From CAYUCJ01 sp049282265 (lineage in GTDB: Bacteria; Desulfobacterota; DSM-4660; Desulfatiglandales; Desulfatiglandaceae): a stretch of 34,962 nucleotides of DNA. Under the pieces are notes generated by a model that saw only the letters and a list, made by a program, of their open reading frames with translations, was not told where the DNA came from and did not search any database. The stretch spans positions 1 to 34,962 of the forward strand of contig JBAPTR010000040.1 in assembly GCA_049282265.1 (NCBI GenBank). Reading direction: 5' to 3'. This document shows, one piece after another, positions 7,443 through 15,511 of the stretch (the first letter of the stretch is position 1; every line of letters begins with the position of its first letter). The position numbers and the translations under genes were made by a program.

Positions 7443-7544
7443 CGCCAGACGGTGAAACGGCAGCCCAAATAGTGCCCCCCGGTTTGAAGGCAAGCATCAA
7501 TCATAAAAGTCGCTTATCCTCAATCGGCTAAACTATTTTTTTTA

Positions 7545-7561
7545 TTGACATACACCGTCAA
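7545..7561. promoter_or_regulatory. TTGAC-N7-GTCAA inverted repeat in the divergent promoter region
   Basis: The 384-base gap between the divergent rdhA-like gene and livK (7353-7736) must hold promoters for both. TTGAC (7545-7549) and GTCAA (7557-7561) form a dyad recalling CRP/FNR-type half sites, but the 7-base spacer is not the usual 4. TTGACA at 7545 could also serve as a -35 box, although no good -10 follows at 16-18 bases. Nothing else in the gap is recognisable. Confidence 0.25.
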
Positions 7562-7736
7562 AATTGCAAATAGAAGCATATACATTTAGGAGGGAGGATT
7601 CAAGAGTAATTTTAGGGTTGCCGCCCCCTCGGGCAGGTCGTATCCGGCAACAAACAGGTGACTCCGTAATATCCCGGAAGATGTTTCCTGCGCTGCCGTT
7701 GTGCACCCAATTCACATTTTCAAAGGAGGATTTCAG

Positions 7737-8972
7737 ATGAAAAAAGTACCTATTGTCACCCTGTTGTTAGTTTTTTTGCTGCTTCCAGCTGTGGGCGGTC
7801 AGACCGCGTCCGCCGAGGACAACGTATGGCGCATCGGCACCATTTTCCCTTTAAGCGGACCCATGTCCAAGAATGGAATCAAGAATTTTGACGGCGTAAA
7901 AATTGCCACTGAAATGATCAACGATGCCGGCGGGGTGCTCGGTAAAAAGATCGTGCTGGTCAGCGCGGACGCGCCCGATCCTCAGGCGGCCGCCAGCGAG
8001 GCCAACCGGCTGATTACCAACGAAAATATTCGGGCCATCATCGGCACCCAGTCCAGCAGTCTTTCCATGGCCGCCACAGTTGTCGCAGAAAAAAACAAGG
8101 TGTTTTATATCGAAGATGAAGGGGTCTCCGGGCTGATTACTGCCCGTGGTTTTAAATATCTTTTCAGGACCACTTTCAGCGGCCGCATGATGGCCAACCA
8201 GATGGTTGACTATACGGCCGATGTGCTGGCGCCCAAGATCGGCAAACAGGCCAAGGAGCTTAGAATCGCAATTATCCATGAAGATGGCGGATTTGGAACT
8301 TCATCGGGCAAAAGCCTGGCGGCCCGGGCCAAGTTTCGGGGGCTCAACGTGGTCTCCACCCAGACTTACAGCTCCAAAACCGCGGATCTTTCAGGGCTGG
8401 TGCTCAAGCTGAGACAGATCAAACCGGATATCATCCTGGCCGCCCAATACATCAATGATGCCATCCTTTTCCAGCGTCAGGCCCGGGAATTAAGGCTAAA
8501 GGCGCTTGTCTTCGGCACGACGGCCGGACAGGGAAATCCGGACTTTGTCAAAGCCCTGGGCACTGCAGCAGACGGCATACTGGCCGGGGGGATCCCGGCG
8601 GAAATATCCATCAAACGCCTGGGAGCGGTGCAGAATAAAGAGGCGGCGGATTTCGTCAAGCGTTACGAGGCCACCCACAATGGCACCTACCCCAACCCCA
8701 CATCGTTTGTCGGGTTCGCCGGCGCCTGGGTCCTATACAAATTTATCCTTCCCCGGGCCGGTAGTTTGCAGCCAGACAAACTTCGGGAAGCTGCCCTGAG
8801 CCTGGACGTAAAGCCGGGGCACGGTGTGCTCAACTGGGGGATTAAGTTTGCAGGACCCGGTATGAAAAATGCGGGCCAAAATCTTTATGCTTCCGCCGGC
8901 ATCAACCAGTGGCAGCATGGTAAATTAAAACTGGTATACCCCCGCGAAGTCGCCACGGCTGAACTGGAATAA
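7737..8972 (+). CDS. ABC transporter periplasmic amino-acid/amide-binding protein (LivK type)
   Basis: The product is 411 residues: a signal peptide (MKK, a hydrophobic run to about residue 20, then a TASA-E cleavage region) followed by a Peripla_BP_6 type I binding fold opening with WRIGTIFPLSGPMSKNG and containing DAGGVLGKKIVLV, the hinge-proximal IGTQSSSLSMAATVVAEK, and a long second lobe with SFVGFAGAWVLYK. It would capture the ligand in the periplasm and deliver it to the LivHM pore. ATG 7737 was chosen because a perfect AAAGGAGGA (7722-7730) precedes it. The ligand is not predictable; HAAT-family proteins bind branched-chain amino acids, short amides or aromatic acids. It heads a five-gene operon, with 166 bases before livH. 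Confidence 0.9.
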   Translation: MKKVPIVTLLLVFLLLPAVGGQTASAEDNVWRIGTIFPLSGPMSKNGIKNFDGVKIATEMINDAGGVLGKKIVLVSADAPDPQAAASEANRLITNENIRAIIGTQSSSLSMAATVVAEKNKVFYIEDEGVSGLITARGFKYLFRTTFSGRMMANQMVDYTADVLAPKIGKQAKELRIAIIHEDGGFGTSSGKSLAARAKFRGLNVVSTQTYSSKTADLSGLVLKLRQIKPDIILAAQYINDAILFQRQARELRLKALVFGTTAGQGNPDFVKALGTAADGILAGGIPAEISIKRLGAVQNKEAADFVKRYEATHNGTYPNPTSFVGFAGAWVLYKFILPRAGSLQPDKLREAALSLDVKPGHGVLNWGIKFAGPGMKNAGQNLYASAGINQWQHGKLKLVYPREVATAELE

Positions 8973-9138
8973 GACCTGGTTTGGCGGTCCGCCGAGAACA
9001 TCCGGTCGGCCCGCCAGGCTTGCAGTTATCTCAAAAACACGCCATTGGTACTCGAGCCGGTCGGCTGCAGGGTCGCCAGACCACTGCAACCCCGGCTGCC
9101 GTTTGCAGCCGGCGTTCTTTATCAGCGGGACCATCACC

Positions 9139-10065
9139 ATGGATCTTACCCTGTTCACCCAACTGGTTATTTCCGGTATTTTACTCGGCGGCATCTATGC
9201 GCTGGCCAGTATCGGCCTGACGCTGATTTTCGGGGTTATGAAAATAGTCAATTTCGCCCATGGCGAATTTCTGATGCTAGGCATGTATTTAAGCTTTTGG
9301 TTGCACCACTATTTTCATATGGACCCCTACCTTTCCATCCTGGTTGTCATTCCAGTTTTTTTTCTTATAGGCATTGTGGTCTATCGCCTGATTATCGCCC
9401 CGACCCTTGGCGCGCCGATTCTCACCCAGATCTTCGTCACTGTGGGCTTGTCCATTGTTATTGAAAACCTGGCCCTTCTTTTGTGGTCGGCCGATTTCAG
9501 GACCATCACCTTGGCTTACCTGAAAGCGCCTTTAATTCTGGGGCCCTTCCCGCACCTGGGCATAGAGGAAATTATCGTCGACATCAAACGACTGATTGCA
9601 TTTGTCATCGGTTTGTCCATTTCGGTGATCTTTTATCTTGTCCTAAAGTATAGCTACACCGGCAAAGTGATCCGGGCAACATCCCAGGACCGTTCAACCG
9701 CCCTGCTGATGGGCATCAACATCGGAAAAGTATATATGCTGACTTTCGGCATCGGCATTGTGCTGGTCGGCATTGCCGGAGCGCTGATGATACCCATTTA
9801 TACCGTTCATCCCTTTGTGGGGTTCGAGTTTGTGCTGATCATGTTCGTCGTGGTGGTCCTCGGCGGGCTGGGCAGCATTCCGGGTGCCGTTATTGCGGGT
9901 CTGTTCATCGGTGTTGTAGAAATTTTTTCGAGTTTTTTGATCGGGCCCAGCAGCAAGCAGGCGATTTATTTCCTGGTTTTCATCGCCGTGCTGGTCATCC
10001 GGCCGTCGGGTCTTTTCGGCATAAAAGGAGAAGAAGAACTTGAGCATATTGAAGCCATTGGCTGA
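9139..10065 (+). CDS. livH: Branched-chain amino acid type ABC permease LivH
   Basis: The 308-residue inner-membrane permease shows the LivH pattern: the N-terminal ISGILLGGIYALASIGLTLIFGVMKIVNFAHGEFLMLGMY, several further hydrophobic helices, and the cytoplasmic coupling segment ATSQDRSTALLMGINIGKVY followed by GLGSIPGAVIAGLFIGVVE near the end. It forms the transmembrane pore with LivM. ATG 9139 is preferred over an upstream TTG because the protein then begins MDLTLFTQLVISG, as in relatives; the ribosome-binding site is only a modest GCGGGA. The 3' end overlaps the livM start by 26 bases, indicating coupled translation. Confidence 0.92.
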   Translation: MDLTLFTQLVISGILLGGIYALASIGLTLIFGVMKIVNFAHGEFLMLGMYLSFWLHHYFHMDPYLSILVVIPVFFLIGIVVYRLIIAPTLGAPILTQIFVTVGLSIVIENLALLLWSADFRTITLAYLKAPLILGPFPHLGIEEIIVDIKRLIAFVIGLSISVIFYLVLKYSYTGKVIRATSQDRSTALLMGINIGKVYMLTFGIGIVLVGIAGALMIPIYTVHPFVGFEFVLIMFVVVVLGGLGSIPGAVIAGLFIGVVEIFSSFLIGPSSKQAIYFLVFIAVLVIRPSGLFGIKGEEELEHIEAIG

Positions 10066-11023
10066 AAAGGTAAAAAACCCGCAGATGGCAGCAATTTTAA
10101 TCGCTCTGGCGGCACTGGCCACAGCCCCGCTTTTCATCAGCAATGAGTTTTATCTGGATGGCTTCGTGCTGGTGTTTCTGTGGGGGGCATTTGCCGGGGC
10201 CTGGAATATCCTCGGGGGCTATGCCGGCATGGTATCCCTGGGGCACAATGCATTTTTTGCCATCGGGGCTTATACGTCCACCCTTTTGTTTCTTAACTTC
10301 GGCCTTTCGCCCTGGCTGGGAATGATTGTTGGAGCCATGTTTGCCGCTCTCGTCGGGGTGGTTTTGGGACTCATCTGCTTTCGGCTCAGAAGCCATTACT
10401 TCGCACTGGCCACTCTGGCTTTTGGGCAGGTGTCTTTTATTATTGCCATCAACTGGCGCTCAGTGACCCAGGGGGCCGAAGGCCTGGCATTGCCGATTGA
10501 GCCCGACCTGTCCAATATGCTTTTTGCCGGCAAATTGCCCTACGTCTATATGGGACTGATCCTGTTTCTCATCGTGCTGGCCGTCTCGTTTGCCATTGAA
10601 CATTCCCGGCTGGGATACTACCTGACGGCCTTCCGAGAAAATGAAGACGCCGCTAGGGCGCTGGGGGTCCGGACGGGCCGGGTTCGGCTGATCGCGATAG
10701 CCGTCAGCGCCTTTCTCTCCGCTGTGACCGGCACTTTTTATGCTCAATATGTCGTATATATCGATCCCATCAGCGTGAGCCGGCTTCAGCTTTCGGTTCA
10801 GGTGGCGCTTTTCGCCATTGTCGGCGGTCTGGCGTCATCTCTCGGACCTGCCATCGGTGCAATTATTTTTGTCCCCATCACTATTTTGCTGCGGGCAAAA
10901 TTGGGCACGTCCCTGCCGGGTCTGCACATGATCATTTATGCAACAGTTCTGATTCTGGTCCTGCTGTATATGCCCAAGGGAATTTACGGCACGCTGCGGG
11001 AAAAGTTTTTCCCGGACACATAA
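10040..11023 (+). CDS. livM: Branched-chain amino acid type ABC permease LivM
   Basis: This 327-residue membrane protein is the second pore subunit. Typical LivM features are AFAGAWNILGGYAGMVSLGHNAFFAIGAYT, ALATLAFGQV, the coupling helix AFRENEDAARALGVRTGRVRL and the distal VGGLASSLGPAIGAIIF, with about eight hydrophobic helices. TTG 10040 is the start: AAAGGAG (10024-10030) lies 9 bases upstream inside livH, and no ATG is suitably placed. It is followed after 35 bases by livG. Confidence 0.92.
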   Translation: MSILKPLAEKVKNPQMAAILIALAALATAPLFISNEFYLDGFVLVFLWGAFAGAWNILGGYAGMVSLGHNAFFAIGAYTSTLLFLNFGLSPWLGMIVGAMFAALVGVVLGLICFRLRSHYFALATLAFGQVSFIIAINWRSVTQGAEGLALPIEPDLSNMLFAGKLPYVYMGLILFLIVLAVSFAIEHSRLGYYLTAFRENEDAARALGVRTGRVRLIAIAVSAFLSAVTGTFYAQYVVYIDPISVSRLQLSVQVALFAIVGGLASSLGPAIGAIIFVPITILLRAKLGTSLPGLHMIIYATVLILVLLYMPKGIYGTLREKFFPDT

Positions 11024-11058
11024 CCATATTTCCGTATCTCCATCGAGGAACGGCCGGC

Positions 11059-11784
11059 ATGCTATCAGTGCATCAGGTAAACAAATGGTTTGGCGGAAAT
11101 CCTGTCCTGCAGGAAATCAGCTTTGCCATTGAAAAAGGCGAAGTCGTCGGGCTGATCGGCCCCAACGGCGCCGGCAAGACAACGCTGTTCAACGTTGTTT
11201 CCGGATTTTATCACCCGAAAACCGGTGTGGTCCGTTTTAAAAACCGGGACATCACACGCTTGAATCCTGAAGACATATCACGGCTCGGACTTTGCCGGAC
11301 TTTTCAAATCACCAAACCATTTGGGAACCTATCCGTGGTAAGAAATGTTATGATCGGCGCTTTGAGCAAACAGAAAAGTCTAACAAAAGCCCGCAAAAAG
11401 GCCGAGGAAGTACTGGACTTTGTGGGGCTGGGGGATAAAAAGCATCTGCTGGGCAAAAACCTCACCATTGCCGATCGCAAACGGCTTGAGATCGCCCGGG
11501 GCCTGGCCACTGAACCCGACCTGTTCTTGCTCGACGAGGTCATGGCCGGATTGAACCCCAATGAGCTAAAGGAAATGATGAAGCTGATCCATAACCTCAT
11601 AGAGGCCGGAATAACCCTGTTTATCATCGAGCACGTTATGGCCGCGATTATGAAACTGTCCCACCGGATCATCGTTTTGGACTACGGTAAAATGATATGC
11701 ACCGGAAATCCCGGGGATGTCGCCTGTCATCCGGATGTGATTCGCGCCTATCTTGGAGAGGAGTATCTCGTTGCTCAAAATTGA
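11059..11784 (+). CDS. livG: ABC transporter ATP-binding protein LivG
   Basis: The 241-residue ATPase drives import with LivF. Walker A is GPNGAGKTT (about 34-42). The signature and Walker B region, TIADRKRLEIARGLATEPDLFLLDEVMAGLN, has IADRKRLEIA where the usual LSxGQ would be; LivG proteins normally read LSYGQQRRLEIA, so the C-loop is altered. The H-loop follows in IEHVM, and the LivG-type tail ends with HPDVIRAYLGEE. GAGG precedes ATG 11059 by about 10 bases. The last 14 bases overlap livF. Confidence 0.92.
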   Translation: MLSVHQVNKWFGGNPVLQEISFAIEKGEVVGLIGPNGAGKTTLFNVVSGFYHPKTGVVRFKNRDITRLNPEDISRLGLCRTFQITKPFGNLSVVRNVMIGALSKQKSLTKARKKAEEVLDFVGLGDKKHLLGKNLTIADRKRLEIARGLATEPDLFLLDEVMAGLNPNELKEMMKLIHNLIEAGITLFIIEHVMAAIMKLSHRIIVLDYGKMICTGNPGDVACHPDVIRAYLGEEYLVAQN

Positions 11785-12475
11785 AGGATTAAATGCCTTT
11801 TACGGCGATGTCCATGTTCTGTTTGACGTATCATTAACGGTGACAGAAGGTGAAAAGGTTTCCATCGTCGGCTCCAATGCGGCCGGCAAAACTACCCTGC
11901 TGCTATCGCTGGCCGGCCTTTTAAAGAAAAAATCCGGCGTCATCACTTTTGACGGACACCAGCTGCAGACCATGCCGCCCAATGAGATTGTAAACCTGGG
12001 AATTATCCACATCCCCCAGGGACGGCGCGTGTTCCCCCTGCTAAGCGTCCAGGAAAATCTTGAAATCGGTGCTTTTTCCCAGCGATCCAGGCTGAATATC
12101 AAAAAGTTGCTGGCCGAAAACTATGAATTTTTTCCCAAACTCTATGAAGTAAAACGCCAACCGGCCGGCTCGCTGAGCGGTGGAGAGCAGCAGATGCTAG
12201 CCATTGCCCGAGGATTGATGGCCCGGCCCCGGTTGCTGACCGTCGATGAACCATCTCTGGGGCTGTCTCCAATTCTGGTGGAAAAAACCTTTGAAATCCT
12301 TGAAAAGATTAACCGGGAAAAAGTCACCATCCTGCTGGTCGAACAAAATGTGGTCAAAGCGCTGAACATGTCCCACCGGGCGTACGTGATCGAAAACGGC
12401 AAAATGGTGCTACAGGGGCAGGGGGCCGAGCTGTTAAAAAACGAGCACTTGAAAACAGCCTATCTGGGGATGTAA
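11771..12475 (+). CDS. livF: ABC transporter ATP-binding protein LivF
   Basis: This 234-residue ATPase is the second nucleotide-binding subunit. It opens LLKIEGLNAFYGDVHVLFDV, has Walker A as GSNAAGKTT (Gly to Ala in the third loop position, as in many LivF proteins), the LivF-specific IPQGRRVFPLLSVQENLEIGA, the full signature LSGGEQQMLAIARGLM and Walker B LLTVDEPSLGLSP. I chose TTG 11771 rather than an in-frame TTG 18 bases upstream, because GAGAGGAG (11756-11763) then sits 7 bases before the start and the length matches the family. It ends the importer operon; no clear intrinsic terminator follows. Confidence 0.92.
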   Translation: MLKIEGLNAFYGDVHVLFDVSLTVTEGEKVSIVGSNAAGKTTLLLSLAGLLKKKSGVITFDGHQLQTMPPNEIVNLGIIHIPQGRRVFPLLSVQENLEIGAFSQRSRLNIKKLLAENYEFFPKLYEVKRQPAGSLSGGEQQMLAIARGLMARPRLLTVDEPSLGLSPILVEKTFEILEKINREKVTILLVEQNVVKALNMSHRAYVIENGKMVLQGQGAELLKNEHLKTAYLGM

Positions 12476-12534
12476 GGGCTCTACAGAGCATAGGTGCCAT
12501 GCGGGTATAATGATGGCTACAGGTGAACAGAAAA

Positions 12535-12690
12535 ATGCCGGATACCAAGCAGCAAAAACCAGCCGGTTCCGCAGGCAGGACGGAACCGTATTTTCATTTA
12601 CCAGCCCCGGACTACCGCCTCAATATGGTGGCCGCCTTCATCCGCGGTCTCGGATACCAGGTCGTTCCCAGCAGTAATGACACCCCCTCA
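12535..12690 (+). pseudogene. Internally deleted reductive-dehalogenase-family remnant
   Basis: After livF a plus-strand frame reads EPYFHLPAPDYRLN and then directly MVAAFIRGLGYQVVPSSNDT. These two pieces match residues 15-28 (EPYFPFPVPDYRYD) and 204-224 (NMVATFIRGLGYQAIPSGNDT) of the intact dehalogenase-family protein at 6171-7352. About 175 codons between them are missing, apparently in frame, and the similarity stops at a palindromic repeat beginning at 12684. The remnant is inverted relative to the intact gene, and together they bracket the liv operon. The N-terminus is a little different (KQQKPAGSAGRT), so it derives from a paralogue rather than a very recent duplicate. A functional product is not expected. 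Confidence 0.72.
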
Positions 12691-12717
12691 TCCTCTTTGG
12701 AAAAGAGGGGCAAGGGG
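12684..12717. repeat. Small palindromic intergenic repeat
   Basis: CCCCT(12684-12688)-CATC-CCTCTTT... folds back as CCTCTTT-GGA-AAAGAGG with outer CCCCT/AGGGG arms, a compact hairpin of 34 bases. It is inserted at the point where the dehalogenase-family remnant loses similarity. Repeats built on CCCTCTTT/AAAGAGGG hairpins are common between genes in deltaproteobacteria (general knowledge); a second copy is not evident in this window. Confidence 0.5.
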
Positions 12718-12757
12718 AGATTTCCTTCACCGTCTCAATTCAATTTCGGGAGGGTTC

Positions 12758-12970
12758 TTATGTGACGGCCGAATAGAATACCTGTCCATCCCTGATTTCG
12801 CTGTGTACCTGTTGCTTGCCCTGGAGATACCTCAAGTGGGCATTCGCTTCTCCGGTTGCAAACCACTTCTGCATCAGCGGAAATTGTTCCCAGGACTTCG
12901 CCTTGATATCCCACGTCATTTTCGAGGCCATCTGATAGCCGTTCTTGGTGCCCTCCTTCAAAAATAGACC
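12758..12970 (-). pseudogene. C-terminal remnant of an MBL-fold hydrolase gene
   Basis: On the minus strand the frame LFLKEGTKNGYQMASKMTWDI, then KSWEQFPLMQKWFATGEANAHLRYL, matches the C-terminal winged-helix tail common to MBL-fold hydrolases of the glyoxalase-II/LACTB2-like type, where it follows the metal-binding domain. No HxHxDH-bearing part lies upstream; the frame is lost near 12970 and only 80 bases remain before the 3' end of the helicase gene. It is therefore the orphan 3' end of a gene, ending VFYSAVT. The intact MBL-fold protein at 16993-17811 is a different sequence and not its missing part. Recognition rests on this tail pattern alone. Confidence 0.5.
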
Positions 12971-13050
12971 GCACCTCGTTCGTTCGTATCCGGACCCCAG
13001 GGGGGTAACCCTATCCCCCCGGCTTTCCTCTGTATTCGGTAATGTTTTGT

Positions 13051-14283
13051 CTAACTGAAAATCTTCGGAATTGACTTTGTTTTGTTCCGACTCTTGCCCG
13101 CTACGGATACTTTTCGTTGGGGTCTTCCCATCCCATGCGAGTGGACTTCACGCTTAGGCGCTGGTGATCCGTAGTCAAAAGCTGATAAAGTGCGTTGCTC
13201 GATCTCAGAACCGATAATGTGATTAATGGCACGCACCATATTCTTGTCTTCTCCGGTAACAAGGGTAAAAGCTTCGCCGCTGTGCGTTGCCCGGCCCGTC
13301 CGTCCGATGCGGTGGATGTATGCGTCGGCAGTGGAAGGCATATCATAGTTTATGACATGAGAAATCCGGGTAACGTCAATACCGCGAGCGGCGATATCGG
13401 TGGCCACCAGAATCTGAAATGTCCCGTCGCGAAAGCCGTCCAGTGCTGCCTGGCGGCGTGTCTGGGAAAGGTTTCCCTGCAGTGAAGCCGATCGGTATCC
13501 TGCGGCACCAAGCTTTTTCTCCAAGGTCTTGGCGCGATATTTGGTTCTGGTAAAAACCAGCACCGATCCGGCATCTGTATTTCCCAGCAGCTTTAACAGC
13601 AGCGCCGTTTTTAAATGCTGGGCTACCGGGTAGAGTGCGTGGCTCACTGTATCAGCAGGTGCGGTGATTCCCACCTGTACGGTAACCGGATCCCGCAGGA
13701 CTTCCCCAGCCAATCGACGAATTTCAGGGGGCATGGTGGCCGAGAAGAGCAGCGTCTGGCGCTTCTTTGGAAGATGTTTCAGAATTCGCCGGATATCAGG
13801 AATAAATCCCATGTCGAACATCCGGTCGGCCTCGTCTATAACCAGGACTTCCACTTGGGAAAGATCGATGGTCGAACGTCCGATATGGTCAAGAAGCCGG
13901 CCGGGGCAGGCAACAACAACATCGGCCTGCTTCAGTTTCTGAATCTGCGGATGAATCCCCACGCCACCATAAACGGCAACGCTTCTAATAGGAGTTTTGC
14001 TCCCCAGGGTTTCGATGGCCTGATGAATCTGTTCGGCCAATTCACGGGTTGGGGCGACTACCAGGGCGCGAACGCGTCCGTATGTATTCCCCACCAGTCG
14101 ATTGAGTATCGGCAGAACAAATGCCGCGGTTTTACCGGTGCCGGTTTGGGCCAGACCCATTACATCACGACCATTAAGTACCTGCGGGATTGCCCGATCC
14201 TGAATCGGAGTCGGGATTTCGTACCCCGCCGCTGCAACGCCTGCGGCAACGGAGGGATGAAAATTAAATGCTTCAAATTTCAA
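13051..14283 (-). CDS. rhlE: DEAD-box ATP-dependent RNA helicase, RhlE type
   Basis: The 410-residue helicase contains all core motifs in order: Q-motif (YEIPTPIQDRAIP), Walker A AQTGTGKT, PTRELAEQ, the DEAD box in VLVIDEADRMFDMGF, SAT, and in the second RecA domain VATDIAARGID and HRIGRTGR. A short basic tail (KREVHSHGMGRPQRK, KSRNKTKSIPK) replaces the long arginine-rich extensions of some relatives. RhlE proteins unwind short RNA duplexes in ribosome maturation and mRNA turnover, often under cold stress. No ATG fits; TTG 14283 gives MKFEAFNFHP, the expected family N-terminus, with AGAAGG 6-7 bases upstream. An intrinsic terminator sits just upstream (14309-14342), so transcription must start in the short gap between terminator and gene. 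Confidence 0.93.
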   Translation of the reverse strand: MKFEAFNFHPSVAAGVAAAGYEIPTPIQDRAIPQVLNGRDVMGLAQTGTGKTAAFVLPILNRLVGNTYGRVRALVVAPTRELAEQIHQAIETLGSKTPIRSVAVYGGVGIHPQIQKLKQADVVVACPGRLLDHIGRSTIDLSQVEVLVIDEADRMFDMGFIPDIRRILKHLPKKRQTLLFSATMPPEIRRLAGEVLRDPVTVQVGITAPADTVSHALYPVAQHLKTALLLKLLGNTDAGSVLVFTRTKYRAKTLEKKLGAAGYRSASLQGNLSQTRRQAALDGFRDGTFQILVATDIAARGIDVTRISHVINYDMPSTADAYIHRIGRTGRATHSGEAFTLVTGEDKNMVRAINHIIGSEIEQRTLSAFDYGSPAPKREVHSHGMGRPQRKVSVAGKSRNKTKSIPKIFS

Positions 14284-14308
14284 TGAATACCTTCTTTCCG
14301 TGTTCCAA

Positions 14309-14342
14309 TAAAAAAAGCCCCAGAGTTATTCCGGGGCTTACG
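14309..14342 (-). terminator. Intrinsic terminator of the alpha/beta hydrolase gene
   Basis: Read on the minus strand, AAGCCCC (14339-14333) and GGGGCTT (14321-14315) form a 7-bp GC-rich stem directly followed by a run of T's (complement of 14309-14316). It lies about 95 bases after the hydrolase stop and 27 bases before the rhlE start, so it separates the two transcripts. Confidence 0.75.
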
Positions 14343-14437
14343 TGATTTTTGGTTACAACCAGGAACACTGTTAAATTTTAAGTATTATACAACCAGTTGG
14401 CATATCTGTCAAGTTACTTGTCTAATATTTAAGCAGA

Positions 14438-15241
14438 TTACTCCATCAACAGCCGGAGAAAATCCCCGATGGCCGCCAGGTAGGCATGGAATCCCCTGAC
14501 AAATATCGTGTTGTGGTCGGCTTGGGGAATCATGAGGATGCGCTTTTCCCTTGCGGCACTAGCCTCGTAGAGTGCCCTGCCGTCGGCAAGGGGGATAATG
14601 TGGTCATACTGGGCATGGATAATGAGCGTTGGGATATCAACGGTCCTGATCTTTTCAAGGTTTTGAGAGCCATCCTCCTCGGAGATATCCTCTTGCCGTA
14701 AAGATACCCCCATGAGCCTGAGGAGAGGTAGGAGGTAGGCGAACCCGCTTTCAATGATGAGGCCATTGATCAGGGTCTTGCAATGAGCGGCCAGTTCAAG
14801 GGCTGGCGCGCTCCCCAATGACCTCCCCATGACGACCAGGGGACCCGTATATTCCAAATCATTGAGCCAGTTTCGAACATATTCAAGGACAGCATGACAG
14901 TCACGCATCATGGACGTTACCGTCGGATTTCCTGTTGACCTTCCGTAACCGCGGTAATCAACGGGGAAAAAATTGATGCCCTTCCGCACATACAGGGGAC
15001 CGATCTCATCGTAATCGGCAACGATCTCACCGTTTCCATGGAAAAATAGGATGGTGGGAGCGGTATTTGCCGCGTGATGAAAACGGGCGCCAAGAGTCAC
15101 GTTATCGCCCACGGGTATCTGCATATCGTGAACATCTCCCTCGGGCCTGGGAGGGTTGCCTTCCCGACGGGGATGGAAAAGAAGGGTGAGGATTTCCGGT
15201 GTGTCTAGGGCCCGATAGTCCATCTGAGAAGTATCCTTCAT
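14438..15241 (-). CDS. Alpha/beta hydrolase, BEM46/YfhR-like
   Basis: The 267-residue protein has the alpha/beta hydrolase triad: nucleophile Ser141 in GRSLGSAP, Asp213 in QYDHIIP and His243 in ADHNTIF, with the oxyanion strand LFFHGNGE (65-72) and PVDYRGYGRSTG. This is the serine aminopeptidase S33/BEM46-like subfamily; substrates are unknown, and an esterase or peptidase role is possible. No signal peptide. ATG 15241 is preferred over upstream in-frame starts because AAGGAGA is 7 bases ahead and because the longer version would run into a palindromic repeat element (15298 onward). Transcribed alone, with an intrinsic terminator after it. Confidence 0.85.
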   Translation of the reverse strand: MKDTSQMDYRALDTPEILTLLFHPRREGNPPRPEGDVHDMQIPVGDNVTLGARFHHAANTAPTILFFHGNGEIVADYDEIGPLYVRKGINFFPVDYRGYGRSTGNPTVTSMMRDCHAVLEYVRNWLNDLEYTGPLVVMGRSLGSAPALELAAHCKTLINGLIIESGFAYLLPLLRLMGVSLRQEDISEEDGSQNLEKIRTVDIPTLIIHAQYDHIIPLADGRALYEASAAREKRILMIPQADHNTIFVRGFHAYLAAIGDFLRLLME

Positions 15242-15297
15242 GATGCATTCTCCTTGGGTCAGCTTATCACAATCCGGCAGATATTTTCCACTCAACT

Positions 15298-15476
15298 TTG
15301 ATGGAACCGTAAAAAGTCCGTCCATGGACTTTTTACTCACGGAGATCGAAAAGTGTGATTTTCGATCTCCTTACAAATCGACGGGTTGCCATGCACCCCA
15401 TTGATTCGCGTGCCCGTCCATGGGCACGATGATGACTTTTTACAAAGCCATCAACTTTGACGGTTTCGTAAAAAGC
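15298..15476. repeat. Multi-hairpin intergenic repeat element
   Basis: TTGATGGAACCGTAAAAAGTC (15298-15318) returns inverted at 15434-15454, and a variant of the same unit (CAACTTTGACGG, then CGTAAAAAGC) follows in direct orientation to 15476. Inside are three perfect hairpins: 15309-15336 (10-bp stem GTAAAAAGTC/GACTTTTTAC), 15341-15370 (12-bp stem GGAGATCGAAAA, loop GTGTGA) and 15410-15427 (GTGCCC/GGGCAC). The first has an A-run and a T-run at its edges and could act as a bidirectional terminator. No coding potential. It looks like a non-autonomous repeat of the kind scattered in deltaproteobacterial genomes (the last point from general knowledge). Confidence 0.75.
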
Positions 15477-15511
15477 TGGTTTATGCCGCGAGCGGCAGCC
15501 TATGAGGTAAG

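Noticed and set aside
7600..7660. B12-box-like sequence (GCCGGATACGACCTGCC on the minus strand) upstream of the corrinoid-dependent dehalogenase-family gene
   Set aside because: It would be attractive as a cobalamin riboswitch, but the box has an insertion, and the roughly 200 bases that should precede it run into the livK start and show no other riboswitch blocks.
12506..12511. Perfect TATAAT after livF
   Set aside because: There is no -35 sequence at a suitable distance and only a pseudogene downstream.
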